Shown here: positions 1-10,935 of the stretch, piece after piece
Layout of the letters: the number at the start of each line of letters is the position of its first letter
How positions within the stretch are numbered: position 1 is the stretch's first letter
Source of the DNA: Bacteroidales bacterium
GTDB taxonomy: Bacteria > Bacteroidota > Bacteroidia > Bacteroidales > UBA7960
Reading direction: 5' to 3'
NCBI GenBank assembly: GCA_007134525.1
Contig: SLKR01000111.1
Coordinates: forward strand, 1 to 51,364
DNA length: 51,364 bases
Program-made: the position numbers and the translations under genes
The notes under the pieces: generated by a model
The model's database searches: none
The model's input: only the letters and a program-made list of their open reading frames with translations
What the model was told of the DNA's origin: nothing

Positions 1-50
1 GATTTTTTATTGGCGTGCATTTCCGGGAGGGGCCAGCCCCTCCCGGCTTG

Positions 51-1481
51 CTAACTGCCCCGGTAACCGAACAACTTCTTTGTTTTTATAAAAGCCGATA
101 CATATTTTGGCAGCATATTTTCCCAGTCAGCCTCACCGGATTTTATCTTTTCCATTACAATGTGTGATGACCACGGCAGCACTTCTTTCCTGAACTCTTT
201 GACGTCCAGTATATACTTATTTTCTTTTAGGTGACTGTACAGGAGTTCGATCTCCTTTTCAACTCTGATATTACTGCTGGTAAGTACGGGGTCTTCATTG
301 TTTTCAAGCCCGGGATAAATATAAAGCTTGAGCCTGTGGGTGAAAAGTTTGCCAAATGCCTCCATTATTCCGCCCGAAAGGTTATTGTAATATTTTGTGT
401 TTATCACATTACGCAAGGTAGGGGCACCCATTAACATCCTTATTTTGTTGACCCTGAACCGGTGGAACCATTCCGCGAGCCGGTAAAACTCCCTGAAACC
501 TGAGACCATAACATTCTGCCCCATACCTGACAGTATATCAACCCTGTCGAGGAAATCCCTTTCATCGAACTGATCCTCACGCATAAGATTATTCAGGGTT
601 ATTTCACAGATTACTGCTGCATTTCTGCTCTCTTTGTTGTATCCCACCTCTTCCTTGAATAATGAGAAGCCTGACTTAAGCATATCAAACCCCACATAGG
701 TTATCGGCCTGAAGCTGCCCCTGAGTACCATGATGTTTTTTCTGTAGAGCATATCTGCGGGTTGCTGTACCTTTCCGTGCCTGTCGAAAAGACTGACGGG
801 GGTCATTCCGTTCTTTACCATTTGTACAGCCAACAGCCTGTTGTCAACGTAATTTAGTTCCGGACCTTTCATCCTCAGCATATCTATCTCAATCTTGCCT
901 TCGTTGATATCGTCGCTGAGTGACCTTAGAAAGCTGTTGGGATACTGGTAGTTGTAATAACAGGCGTAAATAAGGTTTACCCCGAGAACTCCAAGGGTCT
1001 GCTGCTGGCTGAGGCTGTCGTTCTCTAACAGCCGGACATGGAGCACCACCTCGTTGGGCTCTGAGTCGGGTTTGAGCTGAAATCTGAGGCCCAGCCATCC
1101 ATGTGCTTCATTGTCCTTACGAAAATTGAGGGTGGATACGGTGTTTGCAAACGCAAAGAACCTGGTCTCACGGCCTCTTTCCTCCTTAAGAAGCTTTACA
1201 AGGCTCTGGTATTCCCTGTCGAGCATCTGCAACAGCCTCTCTTCCGAGACGTAGCGGCCGGAAGGGCTTTTTCCGTAAAGGTAATCACTGAAGGCCATGT
1301 CATAGGCAGATATGGTCCGGGCAACCGTTCCGGAAGCTCCTCCCGACTGGAAAAAGCATCTTGCTACCTCCTGGCCGCCTCCTATCTCTGCAAATGAACC
1401 GAAAATGCTCTTGTCGAGGTTTATGAACAAAGCCTTGCGGTTGCTGTCCCATACTTCCCTCTCTATAAATCTGTCAGCCAT
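51..1481 (-). CDS. Conserved uncharacterised protein (family with KALxINLDxxxxGxFAEIGxGQEVxRxFF motif)
   Basis: 476-aa ORF; N-terminal RKALFINLDKSIFGSFAEIGGGQEVARCFFQSGGASGTVARTISAYD matches a widespread conserved family whose members often carry unreliable names. Confidence 0.75.
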   Translation of the reverse strand: MADRFIEREVWDSNRKALFINLDKSIFGSFAEIGGGQEVARCFFQSGGASGTVARTISAYDMAFSDYLYGKSPSGRYVSEERLLQMLDREYQSLVKLLKEERGRETRFFAFANTVSTLNFRKDNEAHGWLGLRFQLKPDSEPNEVVLHVRLLENDSLSQQQTLGVLGVNLIYACYYNYQYPNSFLRSLSDDINEGKIEIDMLRMKGPELNYVDNRLLAVQMVKNGMTPVSLFDRHGKVQQPADMLYRKNIMVLRGSFRPITYVGFDMLKSGFSLFKEEVGYNKESRNAAVICEITLNNLMREDQFDERDFLDRVDILSGMGQNVMVSGFREFYRLAEWFHRFRVNKIRMLMGAPTLRNVINTKYYNNLSGGIMEAFGKLFTHRLKLYIYPGLENNEDPVLTSSNIRVEKEIELLYSHLKENKYILDVKEFRKEVLPWSSHIVMEKIKSGEADWENMLPKYVSAFIKTKKLFGYRGS

Positions 1482-1582
1482 ATGATACTGAGTAAAAGAT
1501 TTATTTCAAATTTAACAGATTTAGGCTTTAATTGGAAATTTGTTTTAATTTAGCCGGTGTTTATAACCGAAAAAGCCCGCAT

Positions 1583-2452
1583 ATGAATATTCTGGTTACT
1601 GGAGGCAAAGGCCAGCTGGGCCTTGAATTACAGGAGTTGTCAGGTGACTATGATGGCTACAGTTTTTTATTTACAGACAAGGAGGAGCTTGATATCACAT
1701 CGTCAGGACAGGTGTTGAGTTTTTTCAGAAAGCATAAACCGGACATTCTGATTAACTGTGCCGGATACACTGATGTTGAAAAGGCAGAGGATGATATTGG
1801 CACTGCAATGCTTGTAAATGCAAAGGGGGCTGGAATACTGGCAGAAGCTTGCTCGAAATCATCATGTTTGATGATACATGTTTCAACGGATTATGTCTTT
1901 AATGGCAATAAATGCAAGCCCTATAGTGAAACAGACAGTGCCGGACCGGGCTCGGTTTACGGCAAAAGCAAACTGGAGGGTGAACTTGAGGTGATATTCA
2001 ATGCGAGCCGGTCGGTAATAATCCGAACTTCCTGGCTCTATTCTGTATATGGGGAGAACTTTTTGAAGAAGATTCTTGAGAGGGCGAAAAAAAAAGAGGG
2101 GCTTAAGGTAGTCTTCGACCAGGTCGGCAGCCCAACCTACGCTTCAGATCTGGCCCGTGCCATTATGGAGATACTGCCACTGATACCGACAAAGGCTAGG
2201 GGAGTGATATATAATTATAGCAATGAAGGCGTTTGCAGCTGGTATGACTTTGCCAGGGCGGTTTTGGAAATAGCAGGGCTTGAATGCGATGTTGAGGCGG
2301 TGCTTTCAGACAGTGTCAAGACCAGGGCCAGGAGGCCGCACTACAGTGTGCTTGACAAATCAAGGATAAAGAGGGATTTTGGGATAAATGTACCGTATTG
2401 GCGCGACAGCCTTGCTTTATGCCTGTCAAGGCTTACTGCTTTTGCCCGCTGA
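1583..2452 (+). CDS. rfbD: dTDP-4-dehydrorhamnose reductase
   Basis: MNILVTGGKGQLGLEL Rossmann motif, NCAGYTDVEKAEDD, STDYVFNG, YGKSKLEGE (YxxxK); start placed at internal ATG 1583. Confidence 0.9.
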   Translation: MNILVTGGKGQLGLELQELSGDYDGYSFLFTDKEELDITSSGQVLSFFRKHKPDILINCAGYTDVEKAEDDIGTAMLVNAKGAGILAEACSKSSCLMIHVSTDYVFNGNKCKPYSETDSAGPGSVYGKSKLEGELEVIFNASRSVIIRTSWLYSVYGENFLKKILERAKKKEGLKVVFDQVGSPTYASDLARAIMEILPLIPTKARGVIYNYSNEGVCSWYDFARAVLEIAGLECDVEAVLSDSVKTRARRPHYSVLDKSRIKRDFGINVPYWRDSLALCLSRLTAFAR

Positions 2453-3128
2453 CAGTTTTTGTTTTGTAAAGCTTCCACCAGGCGATGCGTGGGTTCTCGT
2501 GGTGTTCACGGTGGTATCCAAAGAAATAACAGCTTAACAGGGCCCATAAATGGTTTTTGTGCTGTGTGCGTGCCCTGTGCGGCCCCATACCTGTAGTATG
2601 GGGCAGCCTGTGTGGCCAGTAAACCCCTGTGACGAAAAGCTGAAAGGTGCCTAGTACCGCAGGAAGCACCCAAAGCAACAGCACCCTCTGTTCACTTAAT
2701 TCAGGATGCAGTATAAGAAGGTTATAAATTATTGCCATGATAAGTATCTGCACAAGAGTAAGATACCTTAGCATGAAAACACCCCACCAGACGAAGAAGT
2801 TTCCCGATCGGACACTGTAATCAGGATCTTTTTCGCTTGCAGGAAAACGGTGGTGGAGTTTATGATTTTTCTTAAGCCTGTTGTAGTTCATTCCGGCAAA
2901 GAGAAATGATGTCAGGTAACCGAAAAACCCATTAACCCGCCCGGAGTTGGAGATATTGCCGTGCATGGCGTCATGAGCCGTTATAAATAATCCAGTATAG
3001 AGATATGCCTGCAGAAGAATGTGGAAATACAGCCAGGGGTTAACCATCGAAATATCAAGGTTAAACAAAATCCACACCAGGTGCAATGCCCAGAGAGATA
3101 TAACAGCAGTCGCTACAATTATTCCCAC
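2433..3128 (-). CDS. crtW: Beta-carotene ketolase-like (CrtW-type) fatty acid desaturase superfamily protein
   Basis: Histidine boxes HDAMHG, HKLHH, HREHH; hydrophobic; adjacent divergent lycopene cyclase. Confidence 0.75.
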   Translation of the reverse strand: MGIIVATAVISLWALHLVWILFNLDISMVNPWLYFHILLQAYLYTGLFITAHDAMHGNISNSGRVNGFFGYLTSFLFAGMNYNRLKKNHKLHHRFPASEKDPDYSVRSGNFFVWWGVFMLRYLTLVQILIMAIIYNLLILHPELSEQRVLLLWVLPAVLGTFQLFVTGVYWPHRLPHTTGMGPHRARTQHKNHLWALLSCYFFGYHREHHENPRIAWWKLYKTKTVSGQKQ

Positions 3129-3206
3129 GTCGCTGGCCTTTTTTAAGGATAAAATTAATCTTTATTTGAAGCTAAACAAAGATCCGCAGTTATATGTTAC
3201 TTTTCC

Positions 3207-3911
3207 ATGGAAAAACTTTATTACTTCATACTTCTTGCCGGCAGTTTTGCCGTACCTTTTATATGGAGCTTTGAGAAAAAAATCTCTTTCTTCCGTTTGT
3301 GGTCTGCGCTTTTTCCGGCCATTGTTATGATGATGCTGGTTTTTGTCTCCTGGGATATAATATTTACTGCAAGGGGGGTCTGGTATTTCAATCACGATTA
3401 TGTGGCAGGCTATTATATTATGGGGCTGCCGGTGGAAGAGTGGCTCTTTTTTGTGGTAATACCCTATTGTATCGTCTTTTCCTACGAGGTTATAAGGTAT
3501 TTTATGCCTGATTTGAAAAACCCTGCAATTGCCCTTGCCGTCAATATAGCCCTCGCCTTGGTTTTCCTGATACTTGGTATTATGAATACCGGCAGGCTCT
3601 ATACTGCTACTGTCATGCTCTTTACTTCAATGCTGCTTTTTCTGCAGCCTTTTCTAAGGACACACAAAAGCTGGCTTTCTCACTTCTTTTTCACCTATAT
3701 AATTATTATCATACCATTTCTGCTTGTTAATGGTGCCCTTACCGGGGCTTTCACACATAGCCCGGTTGTAGGGTACAATGATGCGGAAAATCTTGGCATC
3801 AGGCTGTTTACGGTTCCTGTTGAAGATGCTGTTTACCTTATGGGTATGATGCTGCTGGTCCAGATGATATATGAGAGAATTAAACTTGCCAGGAAACGCG
3901 TGGTGCAATAA
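3207..3911 (+). CDS. Lycopene cyclase domain protein (fused CrtYc/CrtYd type)
   Basis: 234-aa membrane protein; GLPVEEWLFFVVIPY and VPVEDAVYLMGMMLLV duplicated cyclase-domain motifs. Confidence 0.85.
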   Translation: MEKLYYFILLAGSFAVPFIWSFEKKISFFRLWSALFPAIVMMMLVFVSWDIIFTARGVWYFNHDYVAGYYIMGLPVEEWLFFVVIPYCIVFSYEVIRYFMPDLKNPAIALAVNIALALVFLILGIMNTGRLYTATVMLFTSMLLFLQPFLRTHKSWLSHFFFTYIIIIIPFLLVNGALTGAFTHSPVVGYNDAENLGIRLFTVPVEDAVYLMGMMLLVQMIYERIKLARKRVVQ

Positions 3912-3961
3912 AAAAAGGGAGGCCTGATTGTTGATTCTGATACAACAACCATTAGCCCCCC
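3909..3961 (-). terminator. Intrinsic terminator of the V-ATPase operon
   Basis: Minus strand GGGGGGCTAATGGTTGTTG-TATCAGAAT-CAACAATCAGGCCTCCC followed by TTTTTTTATT; stem has an internal loop, then a U-tract. Confidence 0.75.
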
Positions 3962-3984
3962 GGCGGGGTATAACATGCTTCAGC

Positions 3985-4464
<480 letters not shown>

Positions 4465-6288
4465 TTATGTGATTTTTTTAAATGGATTGTATTGCTTGCC
4501 ACCACCGGTAAAGCCGGCGTTTTTATAAAATTCTACAAATGTCAGACGCATCGGGTGTACAAATGCTCCCAAACCCGACATGAAAAGATTTATGCCATGC
4601 CCTACCACGAGGATAACTGTCATAATTATAATGTTGAGAACCGGTATGTTTCCGCTCATTGAAACAGCAAGGCTGTTAAACACAAAGCCGAGTATGGCGC
4701 TTGAGATGCCAAGTGCAAAAAGCCTTATATATGAAAGCAGGTCGCCGAGTATGCCGGTTACCATATTGTATGTATTCCACAGACCAAGTCCGAAATTCAT
4801 AAGGATGCTGCGGTTCAGGTTGTTCAGCAGTAGTATCATTACCCCGCTTACGCCAAGGAGTGTGTATAGTGCAGGGTTGAGTTCTTCGAATGGTTTTCCG
4901 GTAAGCTGGCTTATGCCGTAGAGCGAAATACTCCCGGTAAGCAGGAGTATCCAGCCTGCTGTTCCGACGGCGTGTTTCCATCCGAACTGCTTTGTTTCAT
5001 TTATGGCCTTGAGCACAAGTCCGAAGAGGATCTGTATCCCCCCAAGAATAAGCGCCAGGTAAAATAGCAGCATGTTTATATCCGTGCCCTGCTGCTCAAA
5101 CCTTGCAGCCAGGTCGCTGTAAACGGGCAGGCCGGTTTCGAATAGCGGGATCCCGAAGAAAACACCCGAGATGATGCCAAAAAAGAATGTGGATAATCCC
5201 AGGTAAAAAACCAGTCCCATTATCTGCTTGAGCTCTTTTTTGACCCTCTTTTTAAGGAAGATCGCAGTAAGGCCCATCAAAATACCGTAACCTGCATCTC
5301 CAAGGCAGAACCCGAAAAAGAGCATATAAAACGGTGCGAAGAATGGGGTAAGGTCAAGCTCTGTGTATTTGGGGAGCGAATATAGGTCGCCGAGCATCTC
5401 GAACTTCCTTGCAAATTTTTTATTCTTTAAAAGTATGGGCACTTCTTCCTTCTCCTGTGCCTTTTGCACAATATAAAGTATATTGTTCTTCTCGAGGTAT
5501 GTTATCAGGCCGTCTTTTTTTTCGTCAGGCACCCAGCCTTCCAGCAGCATTACCTTTTCATCTGCCTCCCGCCCGGTGTTCCGGACTACATTCTTATAGT
5601 CAACAGATTCCTTTACCTGGTAACCATAGCCCTTGATCTGCTCAATGCCTGTGCGAGCTATTTTGTCAAGCTCGTCGTTTATGGCTTTTATCTCCTTTTT
5701 GATCTCCTTCTGGTAATGCAACAGCTCTGAAAGAGGCCTTTCGGGCGTACGTACTTCGTCGGCATCTATATCCGGCGCTTCATCACCCTTGGAGACCATT
5801 ATAAAATAGATCTGTCCGGCATGGGTACCTATTACCTCTACAGGGTAATCTTCCGGCCAGTTCTCTTCAAATCTGCTGGCGGGGGTGCTGAAAAACTTCA
5901 CGTGAATGTCCTCTGATGCAAGCTTACTGAGGGTATCCCTTGAGAAATCACCCCAGGGCCTCACCTGGCTTATCTCTTTTTGAAGAAGGGTCAGCTGTTG
6001 GAACTTGTCTTCCAGTTTTGCAAAAAGCTCACTTGCCTTCTCAAACTCCTCCCTGCCTTCGCCGGGTTTTATAGTCTGGCCTTGTGGAGTTTCAACCTCC
6101 CTTTTGACAAGTTGTTTTACTACCCATTGTATCTCACGGATATGATCATACTGATCCCTGATCTCATCCGAGACCTCGTCCTGCTTCTCAATGATGTGGA
6201 TCACGCCCAGTTCCCTTACATCATCCAAAAAGGCTTCATAGTCCTTATGGAATACCAGGAAGGAAAATTTATGCATTGGAATTATCAT
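4465..6288 (-). CDS. ntpI: V-type ATP synthase subunit I
   Basis: 607 aa, coiled-coil N-terminus, multi-TM C-terminus with FFGFCLGDAGYGILM and LSYIRLFALGISSA. Confidence 0.93.
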   Translation of the reverse strand: MIIPMHKFSFLVFHKDYEAFLDDVRELGVIHIIEKQDEVSDEIRDQYDHIREIQWVVKQLVKREVETPQGQTIKPGEGREEFEKASELFAKLEDKFQQLTLLQKEISQVRPWGDFSRDTLSKLASEDIHVKFFSTPASRFEENWPEDYPVEVIGTHAGQIYFIMVSKGDEAPDIDADEVRTPERPLSELLHYQKEIKKEIKAINDELDKIARTGIEQIKGYGYQVKESVDYKNVVRNTGREADEKVMLLEGWVPDEKKDGLITYLEKNNILYIVQKAQEKEEVPILLKNKKFARKFEMLGDLYSLPKYTELDLTPFFAPFYMLFFGFCLGDAGYGILMGLTAIFLKKRVKKELKQIMGLVFYLGLSTFFFGIISGVFFGIPLFETGLPVYSDLAARFEQQGTDINMLLFYLALILGGIQILFGLVLKAINETKQFGWKHAVGTAGWILLLTGSISLYGISQLTGKPFEELNPALYTLLGVSGVMILLLNNLNRSILMNFGLGLWNTYNMVTGILGDLLSYIRLFALGISSAILGFVFNSLAVSMSGNIPVLNIIIMTVILVVGHGINLFMSGLGAFVHPMRLTFVEFYKNAGFTGGGKQYNPFKKIT

Positions 6289-6887
6289 ACGCTTGCCTCC
6301 GATTCCTGTAACCTGTTTTTTACAATCTTCTGTGCAGCCTTGGAAAGGTTCTCCTCGTCTTCCAGATAGCGTTTAATCTTTAGTATGGCCTCTTCAAACC
6401 CGGGTATCTGAACCTTCTCATAAAGGTTTACCTTCTGGGTTGTCTTCTTGCGTGCATGATCCAGAAGTGCCATTTTCTGAAAGAAAACCTCCCTTTCGAG
6501 GGCTGTTTTTGCCAGCTCTTTTACAATATTCACCCCGTCGAGGTACCAGGTCGGTTTGTTGAACATACTATAATCCTTGACCGAGAACTTTACCTCTTCC
6601 AGAACCGGTGTCTTGACTCCAGCAATCTTTTTAACTGATAGCTCAACGTCGTCAATGACCACGAGCTCGTTGTCAAATTCATCCCACAGGGCAATTGCAT
6701 GCTGGTATTCCTTAAGCTGCCTTTCCAGCTTCTCATCGAACTCTTCAGCTGTTTCCCTGGCCTTTTTTACCTCGCTTCTGAGGGCTGCTTCCTTGTTCTT
6801 AAGGGTGGGCAGTGCCTTTTCCCTTACTTCCAGTTGTTTTTTTAGACGCTGAAGATAGGTCTTATTATATTGAAACTTGATTGCCAT
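6285..6887 (-). CDS. ntpD: V-type ATP synthase subunit D
   Basis: 200-aa coiled-coil protein, FQYNKTYLQRLKKQLEVREKALPTLKNKEAAL; KRYLEDEE; operon context. Confidence 0.9.
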   Translation of the reverse strand: MAIKFQYNKTYLQRLKKQLEVREKALPTLKNKEAALRSEVKKARETAEEFDEKLERQLKEYQHAIALWDEFDNELVVIDDVELSVKKIAGVKTPVLEEVKFSVKDYSMFNKPTWYLDGVNIVKELAKTALEREVFFQKMALLDHARKKTTQKVNLYEKVQIPGFEEAILKIKRYLEDEENLSKAAQKIVKNRLQESEASV

Positions 6888-6902
6888 AAAAGAATTAACC
6901 CT

Positions 6903-8231
6903 TTATTTTTCTTTTTCCCAGAACTTGTCAACAAACTCCTGACGGATACCGACCTCTGCAGGCTTGAAGTATTTACTGAACAGCCCGTAAGCGGTTTCAA
7001 GCATTTGGTCGGTATCGATATTAACATCAATAGCGAGAAGCTTTTCAGAGTAATCTCTGGCAAACTTAAGGCTCCTTTCGTCATAATCAGTCAGATCGAA
7101 ACCATTTTCCTGCTTTGTTTTTGCATTTGCTGCATCAGCATAAAGACGCACTGCTGCGTTCATTACCTGGGGATGATCCTCCCTTGTTTTTTTGCCGATA
7201 ACAAGCTGTTTAAGGCGAGAAAGGCTCCTGAAAGGGTCAACGATTACCTTGCCTATGTCACTGTCCTTCCTCAAAAATAGCTGTCCCTCGGTAATATATC
7301 CCGTATTGTCGGGTACTGCGTGTGTTATGTCACCGCCAGACAGGGTGGTGACTGCTATTATTGTAATTGAGCCCCCGTCCGGGAACTGTACGGCCTTTTC
7401 GTAAAGCCTCGCAAGGTCTGAATATAGAGAGCCCGGCATAGAGTCCTTCGAGGGGATCTGGTCCATTCTGTTTGATACGATGCTCAGTGCATCTGCATAC
7501 AGTGTCATGTCTGTCAGCAGGACCAGCACTTTCTCATTCTTTTCAACAGCAAAGTATTCTGCTGCAGAAAGGGCCATGTCAGGTACCAGCAGCCTTTCAA
7601 CAGGCGGGTCTTCGGTGGTATTGATAAAGCCAACTATTCGGTCGAGTGCACCGGCATTGTCGAATACGTTCTTAAAGTAAAGGTAGTCGTCCCTGGTAAG
7701 CCCCATCCCGGCAAGTATGATCTTGTCAGCCTTTGCACGCAGTGCAACCATTGCCATAACCTGGTTGTAGGGCTGATCCGGGTCGGCAAAGAATGGTATC
7801 TTCTGTCCTGTTACCAGTGCATTGTTGAGGTCAATCCCTGCAATACCCGTAGGGATGAACTCAGAGGGTTGCATTCTGCGTACGGGGTTAACGCTCGGAC
7901 CACCTATCTCCCTTTCATCGCCCATTATATCACCCCCCTCCATGGGTTCGCCGTATGCATTAAAGAACCTTCCGGCAAGGTCTTCACCTACCTTCAGACT
8001 GGGAGGCTTGCCTGCAAAAATTACCTCTGCATTTGTTGCAATCCCTTCGGTGCCGCCAAATATCTGCAGGGTTACAATATCTCCCATGATCTTTACTACC
8101 TGGGCAAGTCGGCCGTCAACTATGGCAAGTTCATCATATCCAATGCCTTTTGCGCTGAGGGATACGGTTGCCTTGGTCAGCTGGAACAGCTTTGTGTATA
8201 CGCGTTGAAATGCTTTTGTGTCCTTTTCCAT
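6903..8231 (-). CDS. ntpB: V-type ATP synthase subunit B
   Basis: 442 aa; non-catalytic V-ATPase B motifs (EFIPTGIAGIDLNNALVTGQKIPFF, GSLYSDLARLYE). Confidence 0.95.
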   Translation of the reverse strand: MEKDTKAFQRVYTKLFQLTKATVSLSAKGIGYDELAIVDGRLAQVVKIMGDIVTLQIFGGTEGIATNAEVIFAGKPPSLKVGEDLAGRFFNAYGEPMEGGDIMGDEREIGGPSVNPVRRMQPSEFIPTGIAGIDLNNALVTGQKIPFFADPDQPYNQVMAMVALRAKADKIILAGMGLTRDDYLYFKNVFDNAGALDRIVGFINTTEDPPVERLLVPDMALSAAEYFAVEKNEKVLVLLTDMTLYADALSIVSNRMDQIPSKDSMPGSLYSDLARLYEKAVQFPDGGSITIIAVTTLSGGDITHAVPDNTGYITEGQLFLRKDSDIGKVIVDPFRSLSRLKQLVIGKKTREDHPQVMNAAVRLYADAANAKTKQENGFDLTDYDERSLKFARDYSEKLLAIDVNIDTDQMLETAYGLFSKYFKPAEVGIRQEFVDKFWEKEK

Positions 8232-8259
8232 TGCTTAGTATCTTTTCCAATATTATTTA

Positions 8260-10035
8260 CTACGCTTCCTCTTTCGCTTCTTCCTTTTCCTGCTCTTTCA
8301 GCATGGTTTCCAGCTCCTTTTCGTTTTTCTTGAACTTGTCGGAGTCAAACTCGGAATAGTTCATCTGCTTGAGCGCATTAATCAGACGCTTGAAGTACGG
8401 GCCCACATCCTCAAATGAATCGAATGAGAAGTCAAAGTCAGTAATCTTAAGTGTCTTATGGAGCATATAATCCTGCCTTTCAAGGGATGAAGAAGCATCC
8501 ACCTTGTCAAAGGCATCCTGTTGCAGTATTACAAAGTCTATCAGCTCAGATTTCCAGTAGCGGATATGGTAATCCATAGGTACGCCATCATCACCCAGGA
8601 TATTGATCTGTTCGTATGCCTCCTTGCCCCTTAAAAGGATGTCCTTCGCCTTCAAAACACTGTCGGTCCAGTTTTCAGAAATATTCTCGTTGAGGTATTC
8701 CGAGATCTCGGGATACTCCAGGTATTTTGAATAGCTCTCAATAGGGTCAATTGCCGGATACCTCTTGCTGTCGGCTCTCTGCTGCGATAGGGCATAGAAG
8801 CAGCGGGCAACCTTTTTGGTAGACTCGGTTACAGGTTCTTTCAGGTTACCACCTGCAGGAGATACCGTACCGATAAAAGTAATAGAACCGCTTTCTCCGT
8901 TAGAAAGGTAAACAAAGCCAGCCCTAGCATAAAAGTTTGCAATTATTGCCGATAGGTCCATGGGGAATCCGTCAGGACCCGGAAGCTCTTCCATACGGTT
9001 GGACATCTCCCTGAGCGCCTGTGCCCAGCGTGAAGTTGAATCTGCGAGCAATAATACCTTGAGGCCCATTGCCCTGTAATATTCTGCAATAGTCATTGCC
9101 GTGTATACTGATGCTTCACGGGCGGCTACAGGCATGTTTGAAGTGTTGGCAATAATGGTGGTCCGCTCCATCAGCTTGCGACCGCTCCTGGGGTCTTCAA
9201 GTTCCGGAAACTCGGTAAATATCTCAACAACCTCGTTTGCACGCTCACCGCAGGCGGCTATCACCACCAGGTCGGCTTCCGCGTTTTTCGACAGGTTGTG
9301 CTGCAATACTGTTTTTCCTGAGCCAAAAGGGCCAGGGATAAAACCTGTGCCGCCTTCTGCCATCGGATTCAGGGTATCCATCACCCTGATGCCGGTTTCC
9401 ATTATCTTAAATGGACGTGGTTTATGCTTGTAGGCTTTTATGGGCACCTTTACCGGCCACTTCTGTATCATTGTAACCTTATGCTCCTTGCCATCACCAT
9501 CTGTTAAAACTGCAATAGTTTCATCAGGTGTGTATTTACCCTCTTTTTTAAGGCTTTTTACCGTGTATTCTCCGGCGAACTTAAAGGGAACCATTATCTT
9601 GTGTGGGATCCAGTTCTCCCTGACCTCCCCCAGCCATGAACCTGCCTGTACCTTATCACCTTCCTTTGCCAGGGGCTTGTACTCAAATTTTTTGTCCATA
9701 TCGAGAGGTTCGGTATATTCTCCCCTCTTCAGGAACACACCCTCCATTTTATTGAGGTCGTTCTGCAGTCCGTCAAAGTTTTTTGACAGGATACCGGGGC
9801 CGAGTGTCACCTCAAGCATATGCCCCATGAACTCAACCTCACTTCCTGTCTTAAGCCCGCGTGTGCTTTCAAAAACCTGAATAAATGACTTGTTGCCCAC
9901 AACCTTAATTACCTCGGCCATGAGCCTTGTGCCGCCATGCTTTATAAAACAGATCTCATTCTGTGCGGTAGTACCTTCGGTTTCTACAATTACAAGGTTG
10001 GCAATAATGCCGGTTACATTCCCAATTGTATTCAT
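8260..10035 (-). CDS. ntpA: V-type ATP synthase subunit A (catalytic)
   Basis: 591 aa; Walker [40 protein letters not shown]. Confidence 0.97.
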   Translation of the reverse strand: MNTIGNVTGIIANLVIVETEGTTAQNEICFIKHGGTRLMAEVIKVVGNKSFIQVFESTRGLKTGSEVEFMGHMLEVTLGPGILSKNFDGLQNDLNKMEGVFLKRGEYTEPLDMDKKFEYKPLAKEGDKVQAGSWLGEVRENWIPHKIMVPFKFAGEYTVKSLKKEGKYTPDETIAVLTDGDGKEHKVTMIQKWPVKVPIKAYKHKPRPFKIMETGIRVMDTLNPMAEGGTGFIPGPFGSGKTVLQHNLSKNAEADLVVIAACGERANEVVEIFTEFPELEDPRSGRKLMERTTIIANTSNMPVAAREASVYTAMTIAEYYRAMGLKVLLLADSTSRWAQALREMSNRMEELPGPDGFPMDLSAIIANFYARAGFVYLSNGESGSITFIGTVSPAGGNLKEPVTESTKKVARCFYALSQQRADSKRYPAIDPIESYSKYLEYPEISEYLNENISENWTDSVLKAKDILLRGKEAYEQINILGDDGVPMDYHIRYWKSELIDFVILQQDAFDKVDASSSLERQDYMLHKTLKITDFDFSFDSFEDVGPYFKRLINALKQMNYSEFDSDKFKKNEKELETMLKEQEKEEAKEEA

Positions 10036-10041
10036 ATTATA

Positions 10042-10872
10042 CTATTTTTCTGTAAATTTTTCAGGTAATTCATAGCTTTCCTGCAGCTCCCTGAGGAGTT
10101 TCTTGAAAAGCTTATTGCTGTGATCCTTGTCTATATCCAGCCAGCGTTCTATCATTCCAAGCTTGATGATAAAGGCCAGAATCTTCTCAATAGTGAAATA
10201 ATGAAAAAAGGTCTCTTCGTCAAGATATTTCCACTTTAGCTCGTCTATTGCCTGTTCCCTTTCCTTTATATCTTCCTTGCGGGCAATGCCTGTAAGGTCT
10301 TCCATATAGTCGAGGTCATTGCCCAGCCCAAAGTCGCGCGCATGGCTCCTGCGGATTGTTTCGGAAACCTCGCCAGTGCCAATTATCTGATGTTCGAATG
10401 GTACTTTGTATTTGCGGGCATTAAGGGCGAGCATTATATTCTTTATGTTCAGTTCAAAATTGAACCACCAGAACAGAAAGTTATTGTTTACACTTTCTGT
10501 GATTTCATCGTAAAAAAGCGTAGTGAGCTCGTTTTCAGGGCTCATATCGGGGTATATCGGGTCCTTGCTCTTAAATGCGGTTATAAAGCGCTTCATGTAT
10601 GACGGCAATTCCGCAGGCTCTTTAATGTTCTCCTCTAAAAACTCCCTTGAATAATTGCCCTTCTCGCTGAACTCTTCACCCTTTTTTTCGAGCAGGTTAA
10701 GAAGGTTCTTGTTGTCATATGGCAGGAATAGTTTCTCCACAAGCCTGTAATCGCTGGGGTGAAGTTCTGTGCGCAGCTCATCCCTGAACGCAAGCTGGCT
10801 GACTGTCAACTTGTGTATATCGAGTGTTATATCCTGAAGTCCTGCTACCAGATAATAATAATTACGTTTCAC
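10042..10872 (-). CDS. DUF2764 family protein, V-ATPase-associated (candidate subunit C equivalent)
   Basis: 276 aa, MKRNYYYLVAGLQDITLD start; located between subunits E and A, as in other bacterial V-ATPase operons. Confidence 0.85.
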   Translation of the reverse strand: MKRNYYYLVAGLQDITLDIHKLTVSQLAFRDELRTELHPSDYRLVEKLFLPYDNKNLLNLLEKKGEEFSEKGNYSREFLEENIKEPAELPSYMKRFITAFKSKDPIYPDMSPENELTTLFYDEITESVNNNFLFWWFNFELNIKNIMLALNARKYKVPFEHQIIGTGEVSETIRRSHARDFGLGNDLDYMEDLTGIARKEDIKEREQAIDELKWKYLDEETFFHYFTIEKILAFIIKLGMIERWLDIDKDHSNKLFKKLLRELQESYELPEKFTEK

Positions 10873-10935
10873 GGGCTTTTTTTTTTATTTGCATAAAAGA
10901 CAAATGGCCCTGCAGGCTGTCAATTAATTACTGCC

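Noticed and set aside
7869-8333. 154-aa plus-strand ORF over ntpB/ntpA, and similar shadow ORFs at 6870-7280, 9440-9880 and 5980-6369
   Set aside because: Overlaps strongly conserved V-ATPase genes; no coding signature of its own.
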